Assembly (NCBI RefSeq): GCF_932526225.1
Contig: NC_064038.1
Span: 4,278,001 to 4,342,000 of the forward strand
Source: Nematostella vectensis
Lineage: Eukaryota; Cnidaria; Anthozoa; Actiniaria; Edwardsiidae
DNA length: 64,000 nucleotides
Direction: 5' to 3'
The translations under genes were made by a program, and so were the position numbers. Below are positions 50,601 to 60,976 of this stretch, piece by piece (position 1 is the stretch's first letter; each line of letters opens with the position of its first letter). Below the pieces are notes generated by a model, which ran no database searches, had not been told where the DNA came from, and worked only from the letters and a program-made list of their open reading frames with translations.

Positions 50601-53600
50601 TTTACTTAGTTGTAGTCTCTGCTGCACGGTCCTGTGTTGTTGAAGAAGCTTGAAGTGCTTCTCCTGTAGTTTGGAATGAAGCGACTGGATGTCAAAATGA
50701 TCCTTGCCTGCATCGTCACGTTCCTGGTAGAGTTTCTCTTCAAGAGCCCACAGATCTAGGCGAGCTTGCTGTTCAGCAGTCAAACCATTCAGCTTCACGG
50801 AGTCGGGGGACGAGTAGGTCACGGTGTTGGGCTTACTGAGCTTTGTCGTTTTGCTCACGGCCTGGTTACTAAGGTAGACACTCACGCCTGGAAGGGAAAA
50901 GGTTAAAAAGTCTTCAGTTATTATCATAAGTCATCATCCACAATTACCTCCATTTTCAACATACAAATGTGCCATAATGCAATACCAATTTTATAAAATA
51001 AATGAATCGATTGATTAATATCAACTCTGATATAAGACAATACTAAGAAAAAGCATTTTACAAAGGGCAAAAGGTGGGAAGGGAGAGGGGGTGGGGGCTT
51101 TGAGCCTATATTTTATGTTTGCTTTTGTCGGCCCACCACCTTTGAGCAAATCATTTAGTGTTCAGCACCTACTTACCACATATGTGTAGCATATAAAACA
51201 CACCAACTTACCATGGCCAATGCTAAATCCCATAGCAGTAGTCAAGCACAGCAGGATGACAAAGGTTGGGATGTCGACATAGAGATGTGACATCAAGTCA
51301 TCACCTGAAGGGCTGTCATCTGATGGCCTACCCTCTTCCAGCCATCGTGGGAAGAGTACAGACTCATCTGAGTCACTTTCGTCAGAGCTATAGGGGTCAT
51401 CATCATCATCATAGCTGTCTTCTTCATCAGAGTCATCAGAATCTGAGCAAAAGGAGGATGCTTTGGAAAACAAGGAGCTTGAAACAGAGCTGAGGCTATT
51501 GGGAAGATTTAGAGGGCTGTTGCTAATTTCTGTAGGAGTTTCAATGCATTCAATGTCGTGGCTAGAGAAGGAATCATCTTCACTGACATAGAAACTTGAA
51601 TTTATAAATGGCAGTTCCTTCCACCCACTCATTGCATCATCATCATCATCATAGTCCACAATTTGTGAGTCAAGTATGTCATAGCTCTCATCAGTGTTAT
51701 CATCTGGGCAAATCAACTCAATTAAGCTTCCTTCAGTTGATGACTCGTCAGAGCAAGGGATGGTACGGAAGGACCCGCTTGCTGTCATTGATAGGTACTC
51801 TGCTTGTCCGTTCACAATAAATGGCATCTGGAAGATTTCGTCTACAACACCAGGATTGGGAGGGACAGCCTGACCTTCATAGAGGATCTCTCCATCATCA
51901 GACAAGTTAGAGTTATAGAAAGGAAGCTCATCCCATCCAAATGCTTCAATGCTGGAAGGTAACGACTCATGATCGTCATAAATCTCTTTTCCAGGGTTGT
52001 CTACGGTGCTAGGGGCAGTAAGGTGATGGTCATGCAATGTTGTAAGCTCATTCCAGCCAGCTAGGTCAACTGACAGTGCGAGGGATTCGACACTTGGATA
52101 AGGAAATAATTCTTCTGAGTAGAAAGGAAGAGCACTGAGACCAGACTCATCGTTGTCAGTCAAGCCTTGATCTGAGAAACTATCCCAGTCGTAGTCATCA
52201 ATTGGAGCAGCATCATTATTGCAAACTAACTCATTCCAGCCAGACAGAGACACAAAGCTGTCATCTAGAAGGCATCTGGAACTTGACATCAGTGGAGAAG
52301 TTTCAGGAATGATGTCTGGATCATCACAATGCTTTGAAATGATCATGATGCCATCATCAATGTCATCACATGAAGCAGCAGCATGGCCATATTCAGATAA
52401 CAAATCATTCACTACTGGCTGGTGATCCTGTTCAGCAAGTGGTGGTTTTGATGGCTCTTGACAAAACTTGAAGCCTGTCAGAATCTCAAATTCTGGTTCA
52501 CTCTCCTCGCCCTCTTCAAGTTCATTTGGCTGGATCCCACACAAAATCTCAGAGTATGTAGGCTTGCGATACACAACACAGTCTCTCTTTGTCTGTAACA
52601 TAATTACATAATATCAAAAATTTGTGGATTGAAAACAGAGCAAAATCTTAATATCATGATGAAGTTTGATTATTAGCTTCAAATTGCGGCAACTAACACA
52701 AAATATTAAATTGATTAATATAAGCAGGCTGTTTATAAGTGCAAATTGTCCCTGCTAAATGGACTTGTGACATAGTTGCTAGGGTAAACTGGCTTTTACA
52801 CATTTACTGTACTAGGGGAGCAGAAAATATTGGTCTTGGCTGTGGGGTTGCAAGTTTTAAATTAACAACTTTCTCTGTTTTTATTTTTATTTTAAAATAT
52901 ATTTTTTTGAAACTTGACCTTCTAAAGTCGGTTGGTCTGAGATTGCCAACCCTTCCCCCCTCAGTAATGGTAGCATTTTGCAAACACTCAATGTCAAAAG
53001 CAACAGAACTTGAGAGAAGAAAATGCTTGAAATTCTATTTATTATTACTCTGTAGCTTTTGATGAGAACACGAACCGTAATATTAGCAAACAGGGGCGTA
53101 CACAGGATTTTAACAAATTGCAGTCAAAGCATTCAGAAGCTGAATAAAGGCGTGGCCCCTTATCCCGCATCCCCTTTAAGAATTCATAACTCCCGCTTTT
53201 GGGTTTGAAATTGGCATCAATGCGTCAGACTTTTCAGAATATTACAGGATCATCTGTCATCCTCGATCTGAAATAGGACTTCATTCGTCGCGTGGCACTG
53301 AACAACATAACAATGTTTTCAAACCATCTGCAGACTAACATGATTAAGAAAATTATAGTTTTCATCCTCATCATATATATAACATTTGATTTTTTCCCCT
53401 CTTAATGCAAATAAGATTGCCAAATTCTTTTGCAGTCGAGTGACTGCAGGCCTATAGGCTGCGTACGCCCCTGGCAAACATACACTTCCGCAAGCACACA
53501 CAGAAACAACATCATTTGCGACGCAAAACCGCGTACGTGAAATGTACAAGAAATTATGAACGCTCTGCTACCTTTGTTTGTTGTTTTATGCTAATTAGCT

Positions 53601-54183
53601 AATTTTGTCAGCCGCAAAGAATTCAAAAGGAGAAAGTCTAAAAACGCGAAGAAAATGTTAAGAAAGTTATTTTACAAAATAAAAACAAATGTTATCGACA
53701 GAGAACACTTGGTTTCCTCGTAGAAAGGCTGATAATTACCGCGGTGGAAGTGTTTTATTTTAATGTCATGTGATCTTCTGTTTACATCGGTTTCGCTTTT
53801 GAAGCGTTTGTTTCTGTAGGCTAGCGGCTCTCTCGGGGGAAATCTAGCAGTTGCCGATAACATATCACCGTTACTCTATTGCAATGTTGTTATTTTTTTT
53901 ATACAGAATTTGGTTTTAGAGTTTTTGAGTGGATTAAGCTGCTTCTAGCCTAGTAGGGTGTAGACGGTTCGCTTGCAAACATCAATAAAATTGAGCATTC
54001 CTCGAAGTACCTTTTTCGTAATCGGTAAAAAAAAAAAAAAAAGAATAAAATGTTCTTATAGAGGACAACACGACACCTTGGGGAAACTAATCGAAAAGAA
54101 TTTACCTCTATCGAGCTTGCAGTCTCTTCTTCGATGAAGGCCCAGTCGCTCTCAAACTCTGTATTTGGACGACGAGTAGCCAT
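47700..54183 (-). CDS. CCPG1-like single-pass ER membrane protein (ER-phagy receptor candidate), 3 exons, ~1548 aa
   Basis: Vertebrate CCPG1 is an ER-phagy receptor: its cytosolic N-terminus binds ATG8 proteins and FIP200, and its C-terminus is lumenal. Exons here: 54183-54106, 52592-51212, 50887-47700 (TAG); phases 0 and 1 match. Residues 12-20 (SDWAFIEEE) resemble the N-terminal CCPG1 LIR (GWTVI). The acidic cytosolic region ends in one membrane segment at ~468-486 (FVILLCLTTAMGFSIGHG), close to CCPG1 CVILALVIAISMGFGHFYG. Trp145, Trp206, Trp246 and Trp350 sit in GW(N/D/K)EL motifs. The region after the membrane is a long, basic coiled coil (~490-1190). Three 28-residue Pro-rich repeats follow, then W(F/Y)xxRAxxR motifs near the C-terminus. 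It is much longer than human CCPG1 (757 aa). Gene order (PIGBOS1 and PIGB next door) supports the assignment. PBXIP1, the CCPG1 paralogue, is the alternative. Confidence 0.82.
48310..48570 (-). repeat. Three 84-bp coding repeats (28 aa, Pro-rich) in the CCPG1-like gene
   Basis: The units encode PTPTDIKPNVHQEFPIPPEL then KPPLPQRF with few changes. ggcttgagctcgggtggaat recurs at about 48325, 48409 and 48493. They lie in the predicted lumenal part, between the coiled coil and the W-motif tail, and probably form an extended linker. Confidence 0.92.
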
Positions 54184-55670
54184 TTTTGCAAATAAATTAC
54201 ATTATGGGAGCAAAATTAAGGATTTACTTAGCTAATACGAAATAAAAGACTCGTTTTTTACTTGAGATGTACTTCTGCCTTCTATGTTCGTCGAAGGCAA
54301 AATGTTCGGTTTGTTGTTGTTTTGATCGAACTTTATCCCAGGTGTGACCGCGTGACAACACATCAACCAATCGGGTGATGTTTTCTATTTCTATTAGACA
54401 ATTTTCCACCAATCACAAAAAGTGTGAGTGCAGTTACAATAAATATGCATAATACCGCCAAAAACGCAATATTTTGGATGACGAAATCGATAAAATCTTG
54501 CTGACTTTCATGTTTTACGGGGATGTTTTTTAAAATGCCACGTTAACACTCGAAAAGTTTCCATTTGATCATTAGGAATTGAGAATTTTCTTCAATTCAA
54601 AAATGTATTTATAAAAAATAATTTTACTGCTTATTTTCGTTATCCTATTTTTGGCAAAATTTGAGCATTTTTGGCAGGTACTTGGCTTGGCTTCGGGCGT
54701 CGGTTAACGCTGCTATAATCCACATGAACGCGTGATCCACCGTAATTCAACCTCTCTTGGTATAAAAATAATACACAACATGGTCACAGAATTGAGGCGA
54801 ATATTCTAAGCACAGGAAAAAATATGCTAAACCCCCTAGTGTCAAAACTACAAAGACATATAATTAGTCTCAAAATATGAAATACTTAAAAAAATACTCA
54901 AAGAAAAAAAATATTTCGATGCATTACATGGAAATGTTTTTTTTTTTACTATTTGTAAATGTAGCTGAGAATCTAGAACCTTGTTCCCCAATGTGGTTTG
55001 CTTTGCTTCATTTTAAATTAATCCATTAAAGGCACAGGGCACCTTATTTCACCAGTTGTAATTGAATATGCAAATGCAAAAACATGCACTAGCATTAAAA
55101 AGGTTTATAATCCTTCCCTGCACCCTTAGATGTCTCTAACATTCTGTCCTGCAATGCACCCCTTTCTGTAGTAGCATATAGTTACCAAACTTTATACTAC
55201 ATACTTTGCAGTGTATTAAAAAAAATACCAATAAAGGACTGTAAATCTAAACATCTGTATGTAAATTACTTAAAATCTAACACATTTTACATGAAACAAA
55301 ACTTGGTAAGCAAGTAAGGTAGTAAGTTCCCAGACAGCTATATTTTTCCAAATTATGGTCAATCAAAAAACCTAATGGTGCTCATAGATGCACATATTGG
55401 GTTAATCTTGGTACCACAATTTCCAACTTTGAAGCAATGCTATATGCCACAAAGTCAAATGAAATATGTAAAAACCCATAATTTTACAGCATAAATTAGA
55501 CACTAATTATCCCTTAACTTTTCAATTGTTTATTGCATATAACCCAACTGAAGTTTTTAAATGTTATTTGAGGAATAAATGATGTCTTACAAAAATACTG
55601 TATTCAATACTTCGAAAAAGAAATTCATACCAAGCTTTCACTTGAGTTCTTCCCTGGAGGTCATATATAC
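54184..55670. other. AT-rich non-coding interval upstream of the CCPG1-like gene
   Basis: It should include the CCPG1-like promoter just right of 54183. I see no TATA box, CpG-rich block or conserved ORF. The remainder is AT-rich with short A and T runs. Confidence 0.5.
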
Positions 55671-55928
55671 ACAGCTGTCAACCCAACTTGGACAGACTTC
55701 TTGAGAAATCAGGTGAAATACAGTAAATATGTGAAAAAACCCAAGAGCATAGCTGTCAACTCTCCCACATTAGGCGGGAGTCTCAAGATTTTGATCCTTT
55801 TCTCAAGCCTAATTTTCTTGAAAATTTCCATACATATACTGTATTCTTCTGCATTAGTTATCTGGGTATTTCTAATACAGTCACTGTATTTACTCAAGAT
55901 TTTTCCTAAAGCGAGGATGACAGCTATA
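55671..55928. mobile_element. Composite copies of the gctgtcaac MITE family
   Basis: One piece (55671-55748) begins acagctgtcaacccaacttg and matches the reverse complement of the right half of the 36153-36337 element. Directly after it a second element begins atagctgtcaactctcccac and ends gatgacagctat at 55928. The shared internal motif is aggcgggagtctcaagattt. It looks like one MITE inserted into, or joined to, a fragment of another. Confidence 0.65.
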
Positions 55929-56224
55929 TGGTGGCCTATTAATGCCATAGCATTTTTTGTCAAAAATATATTTTTCTACTTTGTAGATTTTATTTTATTA
56001 CTTTATTTTACTTCATCAAGAAAAAAAAAAATAAAAAATAACTCTTTGTATGGCTTACTAACGCCATAGCAAAAAAAAAAAAAAGAAAAAAAGTTGTCCA
56101 TGGCCCATTGACGCCATAAACCAGAATGCATTGCGGGTGAATAGTTTGGGCTTCCTGTGTAAACAAAATTGACCCTGGGGACGAGGTTGTTTAGCATGTT
56201 GTTTTCATCTTGGACTTCATAATC

Positions 56225-56548
56225 ATGTCAGTGAAGCGTCAAGCCGCGTGGAACAATTACAAGGAAAAAGCAAGTAAAAAGCGAAATGGAAAGAATAAAC
56301 AAGAAGAGTCAGAGTTAATTACCGTGCAATGACTAAGTTCAAATGTTGAAGGTCGTTGCCAGAAGTATTCGAGAATTGGACCTCTGACAATGGTGTCTAT
56401 AGGTCAGGAACGGTCTCTTGAAGACATAAAACGTGCATGCAAAGAGCACTTTAAGCCAGAACTTGACTGTGACGTTCTGGCTGGAGAAAGAGGCCCTTCT
56501 TACACTGAAGCATCCCAAATAAAGAACTGGAAAGTTATATTTTTTTAA
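56225..56548 (+). pseudogene. Decayed small ORF with one in-frame TGA
   Basis: From ATG at 56225 a single frame runs 107 codons to TAA (56546-56548), broken only by TGA at 56330-56332. The second half (ACKEHFKPELDCDVLAGERG, PSYTEASQIKNWKVI) is protein-like: balanced composition with spaced Cys and a His. It seems like a fragment of a dispersed cnidarian multi-copy gene or transposon-borne domain. That is recollection without a search. After 56548 the DNA becomes an AT-rich series of gacacaaagtgcgatgtt repeats. A retro-copied or transposon-captured fragment is most likely. Confidence 0.4.
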
Positions 56549-56929
56549 GACACAAAGTACCATGTCATAAAGCACAAAGTCAAATACTTTATGCAATAGA
56601 CAAATAGTGCTATGTTATTAGCACAAAGTTGAATGTCGTGAACGATATACTGAAATGTATTAAGCAAAGGCAAAATGATGAGTTTTTTAAGACACAAAGT
56701 GCGATGTTTTGAGACACAAAGTGCGATATTGTGAACTAAACCTGCAATGTTTTAAGCGATAATCAAATAGTGCTTTGTCGTGACACTCACAGTGAGTTGT
56801 CCTGGCGCAAATTGTTCAAAGTCGTGAGATGTTGGTGAGATGTTGTTAACGAAAACCTTGAGTGGCCCTCATGGGCTTCTGTAGAATACATAGAATGTAC
56901 GAACATTCTCACAAAAATTAGGCTTCTGA

Positions 56930-56985
56930 TGAGGTCCAAAATCTTGTAACACCCGCCTAAAGCAGGTGAGTTGACAGCTATGTAT
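56930..56985. mobile_element. Half copy of the gctgtcaac MITE (reverse orientation)
   Basis: The sequence aaaatcttgtaacacccgcc then taaagcaggtgagttgacag is the reverse complement of the left half of the 36153-36337 element and ends in its TIR (gttgacagctat). The partner end was not found, so the copy is truncated or decayed. Confidence 0.6.
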
Positions 56986-57528
56986 GTAAAACCTATTGTA
57001 AGAGATGTTGTCAAAATCAAAGCTGAATTTTGAACTCTATCTTGTGACACTGTAGACAGACACTTGCATTTTATTCGAAGAAAAATGCAAGACAACTAAT
57101 TGCTCCCCTTCCCAGCCCTCTTAATCATGTTAGAAATCCTTCTATTGGAGAGGACCAACAAGGGGGTTAAATGGGTGTTACCCTGTTGTTCATCTATCCA
57201 TTAATTTAATAAAATATTCATATTAATTTTGTATTTTTTTATGTCTTTGTACTAAGATATTTTCCTACCACTTTCAAGCACTATGAACTGTTCACATCTG
57301 AGTATGTGGAGGTTTTGTCTTTACACTCCAAGCTGGTCAAGTGTGCTGAAACAACACTTCATGTAACAATTGTAACGATGAAAATGATGATGATGATAAG
57401 TAGTCAATATTTTCTAGGAGAAATGCTGTCATGTTCCTGAGCGGGCTATCTTGAATCAGTGAATTGTTAACGTTTGTCCCACAAACGTCTCATTATAGAA
57501 TTTGGCGTCTACAGATGTTTTTTTTTTT

Positions 57529-57717
57529 TCAGGATGTGGATTCTGCACTATTCTTTGTATCGACATCAGTTCTGCCATGTGATTCTTGATTTTCTAGTCT
57601 TTTTTCTTCTTTCACTTTTTCAAACATCGGCTTCCATATATAAACACCACTTCCGACCCCAACTGCCATAACAACGCAAAGCTGATGCAGAGGCATTCGC
57701 GCAATACGAGAAAGCAT
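57529..57717 (-). CDS. PIGBOS1: PIGBOS1-like mitochondrial microprotein, 62 aa
   Basis: Human PIGBOS1 (54 aa) is an outer-mitochondrial-membrane microprotein that contacts CLCC1 in the ER and tunes the unfolded protein response. The ORF starts at ATG 57717 and ends TAG-side at 57529. Residues ~10-28 form one hydrophobic segment (LHQLCVVMAVGVGSGVYIW). It is followed by GVYIWKPMFEKVKEEKR, which aligns with human GVYIFQPVFEQYAKDQKE. The signature is G-V-Y-I-x-x-P-x-F-E at residues 24-33. The C-terminus is charged and Ser-rich, as in human. It lies 232 bp from the PIGB start in head-to-head orientation, the arrangement that named the human gene (PIGB opposite strand). Length, motif and position agree. 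A 5' non-coding exon probably exists but I cannot place it. Confidence 0.8.
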   Translation of the reverse strand: MLSRIARMPLHQLCVVMAVGVGSGVYIWKPMFEKVKEEKRLENQESHGRTDVDTKNSAESTS

Positions 57718-57949
57718 GATTTGGAAAATTATTGATACAAAAGCACCAGGCGATAGGGATATCTATTTTTTCTGAGCCCACGAAGTTGCATAGCATTGTC
57801 TTGCCCCAGGCCCCTCCTGATGCAACATGGAACGCTTGGTCAAAATCAATTCTTGTCAAATTCTGCGTGAAATTCTTCAGGTTCTTTTCTTTCTCGAGAT
57901 TTTAAGCCGCAAAAGCTAGAAAAAGGGGAGCTTGAGCTATTTATGCAGT
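57718..57949. promoter_or_regulatory. Presumed bidirectional promoter of PIGBOS1 and PIGB
   Basis: Only 232 bp separate the divergent start codons of PIGBOS1 (57717, minus) and PIGB (57950, plus). Any transcription start sites must lie here or overlap the opposite gene. No TATA box is evident. This is inferred from arrangement only. Confidence 0.45.
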
Positions 57950-60002
57950 ATGAGGAGTCGGTGGTCAAAACCGAACGAAAAGTCTTCGGAAGAGAGTTTC
58001 TCAGCAGTGGCAATTGAGAAGGAAAATAACACCTTACCAACATTCCAGCGGAAACTCTTCTCCTTTCTTTTACTGTTTAGAATCTTAAATGCTTGGCTTG
58101 TGAGAACGTGGTTTGTGCCGGATGAGTATTGGCAAGGACCTGAAGTAGCTCACAGACTCGCGTTTGGGTATGGATATTTGACGTGGGAGTGGAAACAAGG
58201 CCTTAGAGGATACACTCTACCTCTTGTGTATTCCATCGCTTACAAAGTTCTCTATATCCTCGGCTTAGACAGTGCAGAAGTAGTCATTTTTATCCCAAAT
58301 GTTATTCAGGCAGTCCTTGCAGCAGTGGGGGATTTATATTTGTATAAACTTGCTATCAAGTTGTTTGGACCTCAGGCTGCAAAGTGGGCATTGCTCTGTA
58401 ATTTGTCATCATGGTTTACATTTTATTGTGTTACAAGAACGCTTTCTAACTCATGGGAGACCGTGCTTACAACAATTGCATTGTATTATTGGCCACTGGA
58501 ACTTTTACAAACAACCAAGGTTAAGGATATTGACCAAAGCTCAAATATTTCCATCTCTCTTATTGTGGCAGCATTTGCCTGTATAATTCGTCCTACATCT
58601 GCAATATTATGGCTCCCTTTATCCACACTTCATATCATAAGAACAGAAAGGAAATTATATTTTATATTACTTCAAGCTTTGCCTGTTGGTCTTCTGGCAT
58701 TGTGCTGGTCACTTGTTATTGACAGTTTCTTCTATGGCCACTGGATGGTTGTACAGCTGAATTTTTTGTTGTTCAATGTTGTCAAGGACCTAGGAACGTT
58801 TTATGGCAGCCATCCATGGCACTGGTAAATATCATGCTCTTTAATGATTTAGAATGACACATGAAAGTGTTAATCATAATCAGTAAATGCAGATAATGTT
58901 TTTACACATACTTCAGTGTGTAAGGTGCAACTGCATTCAGGCACAACCTGGGGTATTATGTGGAAAAAAGAATAATATTTGAAGATTCCTTAATAAGAAA
59001 TTACCCACTTTTTGGCCGCCAAGGGGGGTGAGCACCCCTTGTGTGCAGATTGGGATTTTCAAGGCTCATTTGAAACGAAGAAGAAACTATAAGATTTTGA
59101 ATTACTTCACAACCGTTTTTCCTTTCAACTCAAGCATTTCGCGACATGGGCGCGAGCTTTACATTTACAAGCCGCGAGCGTTCCGCTGCATGGGCGCAAG
59201 TTTGGCCAAATAACAGAAAACTCTTAGGTCGTTTTCACGTGACAGGTCACATTTATGCTCAAAGTATTTATTTTATTCTCAAACTGATGGTAAAAGTGAA
59301 TTTGCGGCAAACAAATTATTTTCCTAAATTTAAGTAATACCACTTGATTGTTTTGTTTTTCTTTAAAGGTATTTCACCCAAGGTTTTCCTGCCATCATCT
59401 TCACTCATCTTCCTCTGTTTTTATGTGGTGTTTATAAAAGTTCCCAAAGGATTCTGGCAGCTCTTGTAATGTGGGTTCTAATGGTTTACAGGTATGGTAT
59501 GTTAATGCACATTCATTCATTGGTAGATAATTGTGTGCTCAAAGTAACTTCACATTTTGTTACTTAACAGCTTTCTTGGGCACAAGGAATTCCGATTCAT
59601 CTTCCCAGTTCTTCCTATCTGCATGTGTTATGCTGGTAACTACCTGGTATACCTTAATTCGTCATTTAAATCTGGTACCAAGTCGCCTAGTAAGAAGCAC
59701 ACCCTGCCCAGGAAAATTACCATAGCAACCATAGTGTTTGGACTTGTGTGTGCTAGTAACGCCCCCATAGCCCTCTATACCAGTTTGATTCACCAGCGAG
59801 GTGTTCTGGATATGATGGGATATCTTCGCCAAGAGGCTAATGTGCAGCACAAACCAATCACTGTGATGTTTCTGATGCCATGCCACTCAACACCATTCTA
59901 CAGGTATAACGTATTGTGTTTAAAGAGCTCATGAGATTAAAGATGATGTGTGTAACTTTCTCACAAAGACTCTACAATTTGTGTCCTTTATTAAAATGTC
60001 AC

Positions 60003-60092
<90 letters not shown>

Positions 60093-60869
60093 TAATAATG
60101 GTTTATTAGCATTCCAACATGAGAGGCTCTTCTATGCTAATGAAACTAACTACACTAACTAACAATATAATAAAAAATATCACGCATGCCATTTAAATGG
60201 TATAGATGTACCCCCAGTTTTCTTAATAGGAACTTTAAGATACGGTTACGAGTACGGCGACGGTAGTAAACAATGAATTTAATTTGAGAATTGAAAGTCT
60301 GCACATGAAAATGCGTTCTGTTTGATAGATTTCCAACCGTTCTCCACCAAAACACGACGCAAAATTCCAAGTTTTATGTTTGAGTATAAATTCATCTCTG
60401 TTTCATATTCTAGAAATCAAGTTTACAGTTAATTTCAGTTTGTTCCTGAATATAAAGTCTAGGTTATTTCATCAAAACTATTGTGGAATTTGTCCCAAGC
60501 GTAAAAGTGTTTCTCGGTCTCTCCGTCCTAGCCAAAGCCGTTGTCGCATCTTAAAGTCCCTAATGTCTCTGTATTGTACCCCACCCCAGAATTTGAAAGC
60601 CTGTTACAGCCCTGTTAGTAGCTTACTCACATCACTTGCCACAACCTGTAATTTTATAATTTTACTGGCTTCTTTTTTTTTTTTTTTACAGCCACATACA
60701 TAAAAATATCAGCATGAGATTTCTTGAGTGTCCTCCCAATGACAACCCAGACTACATTGATGAAGCTGACAGATTCTACCGTGATCCAATGAAATGGCTT
60801 GATGGTTACCTGGCAACAGAGCATATAACTCTACCAACACATATTGTGCACTTTAGCGTGCTCACCCAG
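57950..60869 (+). CDS. PIGB: PIGB, GPI mannosyltransferase 3, 4 exons seen, 3' end outside window
   Basis: PIGB (GT22 family) adds the third, alpha-1,2-linked mannose to the GPI anchor precursor in the ER lumen, using dolichol-phosphate-mannose. Exons: 57950-58824, 59369-59491, 59571-59903, 60692-60869; all phases join (503 codons so far). The start is ATG 57950 (MRSRWSKPNEK). The upstream in-frame codon at 57932 is TTG. Family signatures are FVPDEYWQ (residues 55-62, with the catalytic-type Asp-Glu), YGYLTWEW, RPTSAILWLPL, HPWHWYFTQGFPA and HKEFRF (337-342). There are multiple hydrophobic spans. The last exon seen (MRFLECPPND, FYRDPMKWL, LPTHIVHFSVL) matches the human C-terminal region. About 45-50 residues (FFHTH...EGR in human) are missing and must lie beyond 64000 or after an unusual intron. 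Confidence 0.93.
60003..60092. repeat. (AAT)n microsatellite, ~30 copies
   Basis: An almost perfect taa/ata trinucleotide run of about 90 bp in PIGB intron 3. The purity suggests it is length-polymorphic. Confidence 0.98.
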
Positions 60870-60885
60870 GTGAGATTTAAAAGAC

Positions 60886-60976
60886 AGCACAGTGCAAACA
60901 AACATCACAATGCCACAGCACAGTGCAAACAAACATCACAATGCCACAGCACAGTACAAACAAACATCACAATGCC
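60886..60976. repeat. 31-bp tandem repeat, 3 copies, just after the PIGB exon 4 donor
   Basis: The unit cagcacagtgcaaacaaaca then tcacaatgcca is present three times beginning about 16 bp after the donor at 60870. The splice site itself is not inside the unit. Confidence 0.93.

Noticed and set aside
56330..56332. TGA as a selenocysteine codon
   Set aside because: No SECIS-like element was recognised and the context is not a redox motif. A decayed copy is simpler.
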